DNA of 64,000 nt from Xanthobacteraceae bacterium. Its GTDB lineage: Bacteria; Pseudomonadota; Alphaproteobacteria; Rhizobiales; Xanthobacteraceae. The notes beneath the pieces are model-generated. The model saw nothing but the letters and a program-made list of their open reading frames with translations. It was not told where the DNA came from and searched no databases. The stretch lies in contig JARBUD010000004.1 in assembly GCA_029239875.1 (NCBI GenBank), forward strand, positions 1-64,000. Reading direction: 5' to 3'. Below are positions 28,737 to 37,072 of the stretch, piece by piece. The position numbers and the translations under genes were made by a program. The stretch's first letter is position 1, and each line of letters opens with the position of its first letter.

Positions 28737-28773
28737 TGTCGCTTTCAGCAAACTCCCCGTCGTATCCGTGAAA
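28737..28773 (+). promoter_or_regulatory. Tandem TGTCGC-N8-AA-N5 operator before gbcA
   Basis: TGTCGC (28737-28742), eight bases, AA (28751-28752), five bases, then CGTCGT (28758-28763), eight bases and AA (28772-28773). Two direct repeats on one helix face (21-base period) exactly follow the TGTCGC-N8-AA-N5 layout of AraC/GATase1 regulators such as Pseudomonas ArgR. It ends 71 bases before the gbcA start, the right place for an activator. The likely binder is one of the two GlxA-type regulators here. Confidence 0.6.
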
Positions 28774-28844
28774 GTCGCAGCGCCCCTTCCGTCGAACAAT
28801 TCCAGACGAGCAGCGGGCTTCGGGACCCGCGAGGGAGAGACGCG

Positions 28845-30104
28845 ATGCTGGACACCACCGACACGCCGCTGAAGGCGCTGATCCGCCGCCGCAAGCCGGG
28901 CTACAGCCTGGAGGCCCCGTTCTACACCTCCCCCGAAATCTTCCAGGCCGACCTCGACATCATCTTCGGCCGGCACTGGATCTTCGTCGGCGTCGATCCC
29001 GACATCCCCGAGCCGGGTGACGCGATGAAGTTCGACATCGGCACGAACTCGATCTTCGTGGTGCGCGACGACGACAACGAGGTCCGCGCCTTCCACAATG
29101 TCTGCCGCCACCGCGGCGCGCCCATCGTGCACGACTACAAGACCACGGTCGGCAACCTCGTCTGCCGCTATCATTCCTGGACCTACGGCCTCGACGGCAA
29201 GCTGCTCTTCGCCGAGCATATGGGCACGGATTTCGACCCCGCCTGCCACGGCCTCAAGCCGGTGCATGCGCGCTCGCTGGAAGGGCTGATCTTCGTCTGC
29301 CTCAGCGATGACCCGCCGGCCGATTTCGACGTCATGGCGGCGAAGATGGCGCCCTATCTCGCCCCGCACGATTTGAAGAACGCCAAGGTCGCCTTCGAGA
29401 AGGACATCATCGAGCCGGGCAACTGGAAGCTCACCATGGAGAACAACCGCGAGTGCTATCACTGCGCGGGCAACCATCCCGAGCTGACCGTGCCGCTCTT
29501 CGCCTATGGCTTCGGCTTCGCGCCGGAGGAACTCGACGAGCACGGCCGCAAGGAGGCCGAGGATTACGCGAAGCTCGTCACCTCCTCGCACCGCGAATGG
29601 GAAAGCTGCGGCTTTCCGTCGGAATGCGTGGAGCATCTCGACGACATGATCACCGGCTTCCGCACCGAGCGCCTGCCGCTCGCCGGCGACGGCGAGAGCC
29701 ACACCGGCGACACCAAGGCCGCCTGCAAGAAGCTGCTCGGCAAGATCAACGATCCCCGGCACGGCGCGCTGCATTTCTGGACCCAGCCGAATAGCTGGCA
29801 CCACTTCATGTCCGACCATGCCGTGGTGTTCTCGGTGCTGCCGCTCGACGCCGAGCGCTCGCTGCTGCGCACCAAATGGCTGGTGCACAAGGACGCGGTG
29901 GAAGGCGTCGACTACGACATCGAGAACCTCGTCGCGGTGTGGGACGCCACCAACGACCAGGATTCCACCCTCGTCGGCTACTGCCAGGAAGGCGCGCGCA
30001 GCCAGGCCTACGAGCCCGGCCCCTATTCGCCGCACACCGAGATGCTCGTGGACAAGTTCTGCAACTGGTACATCGGCCGCATGGCCGAGCATCTCGGCCG
30101 CTGA
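28845..30104 (+). CDS. gbcA: Glycine betaine monooxygenase, Rieske oxygenase component
   Basis: A 419-aa Rieske non-heme iron oxygenase. The 2Fe-2S ligands are in CRHRGAP (near residue 87) and CRYHSWTYG (near residue 107); the mononuclear iron site is marked by ENNRECYHCAGNHPEL near residue 195. GbcA with GbcB removes one methyl group of glycine betaine as formaldehyde, giving dimethylglycine. ATG 28845 gives the typical start MLDTTDTPLKALIRRRKPGY. gbcB begins two bases after its stop. Stachydrine demethylase is a close alternative, but the whole cluster argues for betaine. Confidence 0.9.
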   Translation: MLDTTDTPLKALIRRRKPGYSLEAPFYTSPEIFQADLDIIFGRHWIFVGVDPDIPEPGDAMKFDIGTNSIFVVRDDDNEVRAFHNVCRHRGAPIVHDYKTTVGNLVCRYHSWTYGLDGKLLFAEHMGTDFDPACHGLKPVHARSLEGLIFVCLSDDPPADFDVMAAKMAPYLAPHDLKNAKVAFEKDIIEPGNWKLTMENNRECYHCAGNHPELTVPLFAYGFGFAPEELDEHGRKEAEDYAKLVTSSHREWESCGFPSECVEHLDDMITGFRTERLPLAGDGESHTGDTKAACKKLLGKINDPRHGALHFWTQPNSWHHFMSDHAVVFSVLPLDAERSLLRTKWLVHKDAVEGVDYDIENLVAVWDATNDQDSTLVGYCQEGARSQAYEPGPYSPHTEMLVDKFCNWYIGRMAEHLGR

Positions 30105-30106
30105 CG

Positions 30107-31273
30107 ATGGACGCGCTGAACCCGATGGCTTCGCCCGATCCCGCCGCGCTCCGCCTCTCCGGCGACCTGCCGGAATGGAACCCGGAGGCCGACGACGCGC
30201 TGATCGTGCGCGCCATCCGCGAGGAGACGCCGGACGTGAAGACCTTCGTGCTGGCGCCGAAGGACCCCTGCGTCTTCCGCTACCAGCCCGGCCAGTTCCT
30301 CACGCTGGATCTTTCCATCGGCGGCGAGAACATCAACCGCTGCTACACCATCGCCTCCGCTCCGACGCGCCCGCACACCATCTCCATCACGGTGAAGCGC
30401 GTGCCGGGCGGACCGGTGTCGAACTTCCTGCACGACAACATCCGCGTCGGCTCGGCGCTGCACGCGGTCGGGCCGATGGGCGACTTCTCCTGCTTTGCGC
30501 AGGGCACGCCGTCTCCCTCGCCGAAATACCTGTTCCTCTCCGGCGGCTCAGGCATCACGCCCCTCATGTCGATGGCGCGCAGCTTCCACGATCTCGCCGA
30601 GCCGCGCGACCTCGTCTTCGTCCATGCCGCGCGCTCGCCGGTCGACATCGTCTTCCGCAACGAGCTGGAGCTGATGGCGCGCAACCAGCCGGGCAGCTTC
30701 CGCTTCGCGCCGATCTGCGAGGCCGATTCCCCGCGCGAGCCGTGGCACGGGCTGCGCGGCCGGCTAAACCTCGGCCTGCTCAACCACATCGCGCCGGACT
30801 ACAAGGAACGCGAGATCTTCGTCTGCGGCCCCTCGCCCTTCATGGCGGCGGTGCGCGACATGCTGAAGATCGCCGGCTTCGACATGAGCCGGCACCATGA
30901 GGAAAGCTTCGACTTCGCCGAGCTGGCCAAGGCCGAGCCGGAAGTGGCGGCCGAAGTCGAGATCGCCGAGGGCGTGCAGGCGGTTCAGGAGGCGCTCGCG
31001 CCGGGCGTGACCACCTACACGATCGAGTTCGCCAAGCAGAAGCGCAGCATCGAGTGCCGCTCCGACATGTTCGTGCTGGACGCGGCGCGCCGCGCCGGCG
31101 TGCGCCTGCCCTCCTCCTGCGCGAAGGGGCTGTGCGGCACCTGCAAGTCGAAGCTGATCTCCGGCACGGTCGACATGAAGCATGGCGGCGGCATCCGCCA
31201 GCGCGAGATCGATGCCGGCATGGCGCTGCTGTGCTGCTCCAAGCCGACCAGCGACCTCGTGGTGGATCGCTGA
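30107..31273 (+). CDS. gbcB: Glycine betaine monooxygenase, reductase component
   Basis: A 388-aa flavoprotein reductase. It has an FAD domain with RCYTIASAP near residue 77, an NAD domain with FLSGGSGITPLMSM near residue 142 and VCGPSPFMAAV near residue 240, and a C-terminal plant-type 2Fe-2S domain with CAKGLCGTC and a final cysteine in LLCCSKP. It passes electrons from NAD(P)H to GbcA. It begins two bases after gbcA. Confidence 0.92.
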   Translation: MDALNPMASPDPAALRLSGDLPEWNPEADDALIVRAIREETPDVKTFVLAPKDPCVFRYQPGQFLTLDLSIGGENINRCYTIASAPTRPHTISITVKRVPGGPVSNFLHDNIRVGSALHAVGPMGDFSCFAQGTPSPSPKYLFLSGGSGITPLMSMARSFHDLAEPRDLVFVHAARSPVDIVFRNELELMARNQPGSFRFAPICEADSPREPWHGLRGRLNLGLLNHIAPDYKEREIFVCGPSPFMAAVRDMLKIAGFDMSRHHEESFDFAELAKAEPEVAAEVEIAEGVQAVQEALAPGVTTYTIEFAKQKRSIECRSDMFVLDAARRAGVRLPSSCAKGLCGTCKSKLISGTVDMKHGGGIRQREIDAGMALLCCSKPTSDLVVDR

Positions 31274-31288
31274 CCATCCAAAGGCGTC

Positions 31289-31315
31289 GATGCCCGGATC
31301 AAGTCCGGGCATGAC
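31289..31315. repeat. Palindromic intergenic repeat, short copy
   Basis: TGCCCGGA (31291-31298) and TCCGGGCA (31304-31311) flank TCAAG. The core matches the arms of the longer element at 4802-4883 (GGGCTTGACCC type). It lies 16 bases after gbcB and may act as its 3' stem-loop. Confidence 0.55.
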
Positions 31316-31342
31316 GTCATTACGGCTGGTGACGGAACTGGA

Positions 31343-32044
31343 TTACCTCAGCGCGTCGATGGCGCCGGTGACCGACTGCTTCAGCCCGTCATAGGCGGCG
31401 GCGGTGCCGGCGACCGTGCGGTCGACCATCTCGCCCGCGCTCGGCAGCGAGGGAAGCCGCAGGCCCAGGAAGCTGTCGTCCTCCGCCTGGGCCCGGTTCT
31501 CGACGATCGCCGGCGGGAGCTCCCGATCGGCCGTCTGATCGGACGCCTCCATCGGCGCGGAGACCACCACCGGATAGGAGGTGCGCACGATCATCGGATC
31601 GCGCGTGTCGCATCCCGCACCGCAGCGGTCGAAGCGCTCGACGCCGGTCGGCAGGCCGGCGGAGGCCGCGGTCGCCCCGACGGCCTTGCCCTCCGCCTTG
31701 GCCGCCGCCGTCTTCGCGGCGTCCATCTTCGACTTGGCATGAGCCGACATGCCCGGGCGATAGACCGACGCCGGCTCGATGGCGCGGATCATCGCCGGCG
31801 CCTGCAGCCGGTCGGCCTTCTGCAGGAGATCGTCGTCGAGCTCGATCGGCTGGGCGACGAGTCGGGCGAGGTTCTTGATGCTTTCCTGCGCGCTCGCCCG
31901 GTCGGCGACGCCGCGCTCATAGCCTTCGCTCTCGGCGACGAAATAGGTGCCCGCGGCGATGACGAGCGCGAAGCCGACCGGCAGCATCAGCCGGCCGGTG
32001 CGGCCGGCGCCGAAGGAAGAAAGAGAGGTCCTGCTGAAGCGCAT
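31343..32044 (-). CDS. Membrane-anchored hypothetical protein
   Basis: A 233-aa protein with one N-terminal transmembrane helix (LMLPVGFALVIAAGTYFVA, about residues 19-37) and a long alanine- and charge-rich extracytoplasmic part; a pair of cysteines (DRCGAGCDTRD, near residue 140) may form a disulfide. I chose ATG 32044, eight bases after GGGGA; ATG 32059 is possible. The function is unknown. It diverges from the second GlxA-type regulator gene and is convergent with gbcB. Confidence 0.6.
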   Translation of the reverse strand: MRFSRTSLSSFGAGRTGRLMLPVGFALVIAAGTYFVAESEGYERGVADRASAQESIKNLARLVAQPIELDDDLLQKADRLQAPAMIRAIEPASVYRPGMSAHAKSKMDAAKTAAAKAEGKAVGATAASAGLPTGVERFDRCGAGCDTRDPMIVRTSYPVVVSAPMEASDQTADRELPPAIVENRAQAEDDSFLGLRLPSLPSAGEMVDRTVAGTAAAYDGLKQSVTGAIDALR

Positions 32045-32167
32045 GGAAGGAATCCCCATTGTTCTGTAGCCATTCCCCCCTTCCCTCGCGACAAATTTGC
32101 GGCGCCTTTGCCGCGCAGGAATGACCAACCAGGGGTATTGTGAAGCCTTCTCCCGCGGATATTGACC

Positions 32168-33139
32168 GTGCCCGACCTCGCTTCGCTCACCCGCATCGGC
32201 TTCCTCACCCTGCCGAATTTCTCGATGATCGCCTGCGCCAACGCGTTGGAAGCGCTGCGCATGGCGAACTACGTGACCGAGGCCGAGACCTATAGCTGGC
32301 GTATCCTGACGCTGGACGGCGCGCCCGCCGCCGCCAGCAACAGTTTGACACTCATTCCCACCCTGCCTCTCACTGAATCCGGACCGCTGGACCTGCTCCT
32401 CGTCTGCGGCGGCGTCGACGTGCGCCACGCCGCCACCCCGCCGATCGAGGATGCGCTGCGGCGAGCGTCGCGCCGCGGCGTCGCACTCGGCGCGCTGTGC
32501 ACCGGCGGCTTCGTGTTGGCCGATGCGGGCCTGCTCGATTTCTATCGCTGCGCCGTGCACTGGGAGAACCTCTCCGCCATCCGCGAGGAGTTCCCGCAGA
32601 TCGACTTCGTCGAGGAGGCCTTCGTCATCGACCGCGACCGCCTCACCTGCACGGGCGGGGTGGCGCCGCTGGAGATGATGCTGGCGCTGATCGAGGCGCG
32701 CGGCGGGCGGGCGCTGGCCGACAAGGTGTCCGAGCAGTTCATCGTCGATCGCGGCCGGCCGGCGCGCGCCAAGGTCGAGGCCCGCCCGCGCCCCGCGCTG
32801 CCCGACCCCACGCTCGCCCGCGCCGTGCGGCTCATGCAGGCCGCCATCGAGCAGCCGCCCGGCATCGCCAACATCGCCCGCAGGCTCGACGTCTCGCCGC
32901 GTCACCTCGAGCGCCTGTTCCGGCGCCATCTCGGGGTGACGCCGGCGGCCTACCATCTCGGCTTGCGGCTGGAGCGGGCGCGCGAATTGCTGCGCCTCTC
33001 GCCGCTTCCCGTCACCGATGTCGGGCTTGCCTGCGGCTTCCAGTCGGCAGCGCATTTCTCCACCGCCTATGCCCGCCGCTTCGGCCGCCCGCCGAGCGTC
33101 GAGCGGCGCGGGGCTGGGCTGCCCAAGGCGAATGGGTGA
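32168..33139 (+). CDS. GlxA-family transcriptional regulator (second copy)
   Basis: A 323-aa paralogue of the regulator at 27087: a DJ-1/PfpI-like domain (residues 8-190) with GALCTGGFVLADAG containing the elbow cysteine, and an AraC domain (about 215-310) with LDVSPRHLERLFRRH and LACGFQSAAHFSTAY. I place the start at GTG 32168; TTG 32162 is possible. It precedes sulP and dgcAB, so it may control the dimethylglycine branch while the other copy controls gbcAB or soxBDAG. That division is inference. Confidence 0.85.
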   Translation: MPDLASLTRIGFLTLPNFSMIACANALEALRMANYVTEAETYSWRILTLDGAPAAASNSLTLIPTLPLTESGPLDLLLVCGGVDVRHAATPPIEDALRRASRRGVALGALCTGGFVLADAGLLDFYRCAVHWENLSAIREEFPQIDFVEEAFVIDRDRLTCTGGVAPLEMMLALIEARGGRALADKVSEQFIVDRGRPARAKVEARPRPALPDPTLARAVRLMQAAIEQPPGIANIARRLDVSPRHLERLFRRHLGVTPAAYHLGLRLERARELLRLSPLPVTDVGLACGFQSAAHFSTAYARRFGRPPSVERRGAGLPKANG

Positions 33140-33173
33140 TACGCGTAAATCCGCTTGCGAGGCCGAAGCCGGA

Positions 33174-33190
33174 GGCGCAAACTTTTCTAT
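33174..33190 (+). promoter_or_regulatory. GCAAA-type motif before sulP
   Basis: GGCGCAAACTTTTCTAT lies 30 bases before the sulP start and closely resembles GGCGCAAATCTTCTGTT before dgcA (34925-34941) and GCAGCAAATTTGCTATG before the first GlxA gene (27051-27067). The right-hand arm is less conserved here. Confidence 0.35.
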
Positions 33191-33219
33191 CACTCGCCGC
33201 CCTTCGATAGATAATCCCG

Positions 33220-34896
33220 ATGACCACGCTGTCGCGCCCGCATTCGCCGAGCTTCGCCGAGCTCTTCACCCCGAAACTCGTCACCGTGCTGCGAGAGGGC
33301 TACGGCCTCTCCGGTTTCAAGGCCGACGCTCTGGCCGGATTGACGGTCGCCATTGTCGCCCTGCCGCTGTCCATGGCCATCGCCATGGCCTCGGGCGCGA
33401 CGCCGGAGCGCGGGCTCTACACCGCCATCGTCGGCGGCTTCTTCGTCTCGGCGCTCGGCGGCAGCCGCTTCCAGATCGGCGGGCCGGCCGGCGCCTTCAT
33501 CGTGCTGGTGGCGATGACCATCGAGCGGCACGGCATCGAAGGCATGCTGCTCGCCACTTTTCTCTCCGGCATCTTCCTCGCCGTGGTCGGCTTCCTGCGG
33601 CTCGGCACCTATGTGAAGTTCATCCCCTATCCGGTCACGGTCGGCTTCACCGCCGGCATCGCGGTGATCATCTTCTCCAGCCAGCTCACCGACCTGCTGG
33701 GCCTCACGCTGACTGTGAAGGAGCCGGCGGCGATCATCCCCAAGCTGGAAGTGCTCAGCAACGCGCTGCCGACGCTGAACGCCGCTGCCGTCGGCATCTC
33801 GCTGCTCACCATCCTAGTCATCGTCGGCGTGAAGAAAGTCGCGCCGCACTGGCCGAACCTGCTCATTGCCGTCGCGCTGGCGAGCGCTGCCGCCGCCGTG
33901 CTCGGCCTGCCGGTCGAGACCATCGGCACCCGCTTCGGCGGTATCCCCTCCAGCCTGCCCATGCCGGTGCTGCCCGATTTCTCGCCGGACAAGGTGATGG
34001 CGGTGCTGCCCGATGCCGCCGCCTTCGCCCTGCTGGGCGCCATCGAATCCCTGCTCTCCGCCGTCGTCGCCGACGGCATGACCGGCCGCCGCCACCGCTC
34101 CAATTGCGAGCTCGTCGCTCAGGGCGTCGCCAACATGGCCTCGGCCATGTTCGGAGGCCTGTGCGTCACCGGCACCATCGCCCGCACCGCGACGAATGTG
34201 CGCGCCGGCGCCCGTGGGCCGATCTCCGGCATTCTGCACTGCCTGTTCCTCCTGGTCTTCATGCTGGTCGCCGCCCCGCTCGCCAGCTACATCCCGCTCG
34301 CCGCGCTCGCCGGCGTGCTGGCCGTCGTCGCCTGGAACATGGCGGAGAAGCACGCCATCGCCGCGCTGCTGCGCTCGGGCTGGGGCGACGCGCTGGTGCT
34401 GCTGGCGACGCTGCTGCTCACCGTGTTCCGCGACCTCACCGAGGGCATCGTCGTCGGCTTCACCCTCGGCACGCTGCTATTCCTGCACCGCATGTCGCAG
34501 ACGGTAGCGATCGAGGCCGCTCCCCTCGCCGCCGAGGACCAGGCGGACAATGGCGACGCTGCCGCCGCCACGCCACAGGACGACCCGGACGTGGTCGTCT
34601 ACCGGCTCTCCGGCGCCTTCTTCTTCGGCGCAGCCTCCATGGTCGGCTCGGTGCTCGACAACATCGCGCGCCTGCCCAAGCGCTTCGTGCTCGACTTCGA
34701 GCAAGTGCCCTTCGTCGATTCCACGGCCGCCGCCATGCTGGAGAGCTTCGCCCACAAGATGGGCCGAGCCGGGGTGCGCGTCGTCGTCACCGGCACCAAC
34801 GCCTCCATCCGTCGGGTGCTGTGGAATCACGGCCTGCGCGCGCCATTGGTGCGCTACCGCAACACGGTCGCCGACGCCCTGCGCAGAGGTCGCTGA
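33220..34896 (+). CDS. SulP-family inorganic anion transporter
   Basis: A 558-aa protein with 11-14 membrane helices, the SulP pattern GLYTAIVGGFFVSALGGSRFQIGGPAGAF split near residues 65-95, and a cytoplasmic STAS domain (about 455-550) with VPFVDSTAAAMLESF. SulP proteins carry sulfate, bicarbonate or dicarboxylates. The start ATG is at 33220. It sits between a regulator and dgcA and shares a possible operator motif with them, so a role linked to methylamine or betaine breakdown (for example bicarbonate handling) is conceivable but unproven. Confidence 0.85.
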   Translation: MTTLSRPHSPSFAELFTPKLVTVLREGYGLSGFKADALAGLTVAIVALPLSMAIAMASGATPERGLYTAIVGGFFVSALGGSRFQIGGPAGAFIVLVAMTIERHGIEGMLLATFLSGIFLAVVGFLRLGTYVKFIPYPVTVGFTAGIAVIIFSSQLTDLLGLTLTVKEPAAIIPKLEVLSNALPTLNAAAVGISLLTILVIVGVKKVAPHWPNLLIAVALASAAAAVLGLPVETIGTRFGGIPSSLPMPVLPDFSPDKVMAVLPDAAAFALLGAIESLLSAVVADGMTGRRHRSNCELVAQGVANMASAMFGGLCVTGTIARTATNVRAGARGPISGILHCLFLLVFMLVAAPLASYIPLAALAGVLAVVAWNMAEKHAIAALLRSGWGDALVLLATLLLTVFRDLTEGIVVGFTLGTLLFLHRMSQTVAIEAAPLAAEDQADNGDAAAATPQDDPDVVVYRLSGAFFFGAASMVGSVLDNIARLPKRFVLDFEQVPFVDSTAAAMLESFAHKMGRAGVRVVVTGTNASIRRVLWNHGLRAPLVRYRNTVADALRRGR

Positions 34897-34922
34897 CGCG
34901 CGGTCGCCTCGCTACCGGCGCG

Positions 34923-34947
34923 ATGGCGCAAATCTTCTGTTCGCCAT
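34923..34947 (+). promoter_or_regulatory. Inverted-repeat operator candidate before dgcA
   Basis: ATGGCG (34923-34928) and CGCCAT (34942-34947) are perfect inverted arms with a 13-base spacer CAAATCTTCTGTT, about 70 bases before dgcA. The left half and spacer match the motifs at 27051 and 33174. Probable binding site for a regulator of the dgc operon. Confidence 0.45.
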
Positions 34948-35015
34948 AGGCGCATGCGACCTATCGTGCGACCATCGGACCGATATCCGTGGTCGAGGGA
35001 GCGCACGCGGCCATC

Positions 35016-37055
35016 ATGATCGCCAATGCCGAGGCATTGCTGAAACCCTTGACCATCAAGGGCCTCACCATCCGCAACCGCGTGATGTCGACCTCGCACG
35101 CGCCGGGCTACGGCAAGGACGGCAAGCCGCAGGAGCGCTACCAGCTCTACCATATGGAGAAGGCCAGGGGTGGCATCGGGCTGACCATGTTCGGCGGCTC
35201 GTCCTCGGTGGCCATCGACAGCCCGGCGGCGCCCTGGGCGCAGATCTCCGTCGCCGACGACAGCGTCATCCCCTATTTCCAGCAATTCGCCGACCGCGTG
35301 CACGCCCACGGCGCCAAGCTGATGATCCAGCTCACCCATATGGGCCGGCGCACGAAGTGGGATACCGAGAACTGGTTCCCCACCCTCTCCTCCTCCGTGC
35401 GCCGCGAGCCGGCCTCGCGCACCATTCCGCGGGCGATGGACAAGAACGACATACGCCGCGTGGTGAAGGCCTTCGCCGACGCGGTGAAGCGCTGCAAGGA
35501 AGGCGGGCTCGACGGCTGCGAGATCTCCGCCGCCCATGGCCACCTCGTCGACCAGTTCTGGTCGCCGTCGGTCAACGAGCGCACCGACGAATATGGCGGC
35601 TCGCTGCAGAACCGCATGCGCTTCGGCCGCGAGGTGCTGGAGGCCATGCGCGAGGCGGCCGGCGACGACTACGTCATCGGCATGCGCATGTCCGGCGACG
35701 AGATGATCGCCGACGGCCTCTCCCATGAGGACTGCGTCGAGATCGCCTCGACCTATGCCCGCGACGGCCTCGTCGACTTCCTCAACATCATGGGCGGCCA
35801 GGCGCGCGACGAGATGAGCCACGCCATCTCGCTGCCCAACATGGCCTTCCCCGTCGCGCCCTTCCTGTTCCTGCCGAGCGCCATCAAGCGCGAGGTGGAG
35901 GTGGCAGTGTTCCACGCCCAGCGCGTCACCGATCTCGCCACCGGTGCGCGTGCCGTCGCCGAGGGCCATGTCGACATGATCGCCATGACCCGCGCCCACA
36001 TCGCCGACCCGCACCTCGTCAAGAAGCTGATGGAAGGTCGCGACGACGACATCCGGCAATGCGTCGGCGCCGGCTACTGCATCGACCGCATCTATGTCGG
36101 CGGCGACGCCCTATGCATCCAGAACGCCGCGACGGGCCGCGAAGCCACCATGCCGCACGTCATCCCCAAGGCGGATGTGGCGCGCAAGGTGGTGGTGGTC
36201 GGCGCCGGGCCGGGCGGGCTGGAAGCCGCCCGCGTCGCCGCCGAGCGCGGTCACAAGGTGGTGCTGTTCGAGAAGGAGCCGGTGGTCGGCGGCCAGATCA
36301 ACATCGCGTCGAAGGCGACATGGCGCGAGGCGCTTTCCGGCATTCCGCGCTGGCTCCATGCGCAGGTGGTCAAGAAGGGCGTCGACATCCGCCTCGGCCG
36401 CGCCGCCACCGATTCCGACGTGCTGGCCGAAAACCCGGACGTTGTCATCATGGCCACCGGTGGCCTGCCCAGCCACGGCCACGCCAAGGGTCACGAGCAC
36501 GCGGTGACGACGTGGGACGTACTGACCGGCAGGGTCGAACCGACCGGCTCGGTACTGCTCTATGACGAGATCGGCGGCCACAACGCTGCCTCCACCGCCG
36601 AGGTACTGGCGAAGAAGGGCTGCCTCGTCGAGATGGTGACGCACGACCTTCAGATCGCGCAAGAGGTCGGCACCACCAACAAGCCGGTGCATCTGCGCGA
36701 GCTCTACAAGCTCGGCGTGGTGATGACGCCGAACACCGAGCTGATCGAGATCTATCCTGAGGGCAACCGCCTGATCGCCGCCCTGCGCAACACCATGACC
36801 GACGCCGAGGAGGAGCGGGTGATCGACCGCGTCGTGGTCGATTACGGCACCGTGCCGGTGGGCGGCCTGTTCGAGGCGCTGCGCGGTTCTTCCGTCAATG
36901 ACGGCGAGACCGACCTCGACGCGCTGGTCGTCGGCCGCCCGCAGCGCTGGACCGGCCAGCCCGGCTTCGCCCTCTACCGCGTCGGCGACGCCTGGACCGG
37001 CCGCAACATCCACGCCGCGATCTACGACTCGCTGCGGCTGTGCAAGGATCTGTGA
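35016..37055 (+). CDS. dgcA: Dimethylglycine demethylase subunit DgcA
   Basis: A 679-aa protein of the old-yellow-enzyme/trimethylamine dehydrogenase type: an N-terminal FMN TIM barrel (residues 8-345) with GGSSSVAIDSP and the catalytic-region HGHLVDQFWSP; a cysteine segment at about 353-371; then FAD/NAD domains with VVVVGAGPGGLEAARVAAERG near residue 389. It oxidatively demethylates dimethylglycine to sarcosine. The cysteine segment reads CVGAGYC-x11-C: the second cysteine of the usual C-x2-C-x2-C-x11-C cluster motif is alanine. ATG 35016 lacks a strong ribosome site; GTG 34989 is an alternative. Confidence 0.88.
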   Translation: MIANAEALLKPLTIKGLTIRNRVMSTSHAPGYGKDGKPQERYQLYHMEKARGGIGLTMFGGSSSVAIDSPAAPWAQISVADDSVIPYFQQFADRVHAHGAKLMIQLTHMGRRTKWDTENWFPTLSSSVRREPASRTIPRAMDKNDIRRVVKAFADAVKRCKEGGLDGCEISAAHGHLVDQFWSPSVNERTDEYGGSLQNRMRFGREVLEAMREAAGDDYVIGMRMSGDEMIADGLSHEDCVEIASTYARDGLVDFLNIMGGQARDEMSHAISLPNMAFPVAPFLFLPSAIKREVEVAVFHAQRVTDLATGARAVAEGHVDMIAMTRAHIADPHLVKKLMEGRDDDIRQCVGAGYCIDRIYVGGDALCIQNAATGREATMPHVIPKADVARKVVVVGAGPGGLEAARVAAERGHKVVLFEKEPVVGGQINIASKATWREALSGIPRWLHAQVVKKGVDIRLGRAATDSDVLAENPDVVIMATGGLPSHGHAKGHEHAVTTWDVLTGRVEPTGSVLLYDEIGGHNAASTAEVLAKKGCLVEMVTHDLQIAQEVGTTNKPVHLRELYKLGVVMTPNTELIEIYPEGNRLIAALRNTMTDAEEERVIDRVVVDYGTVPVGGLFEALRGSSVNDGETDLDALVVGRPQRWTGQPGFALYRVGDAWTGRNIHAAIYDSLRLCKDL

Positions 37056-37072
37056 GCTTCGAAGGCGCGCCC

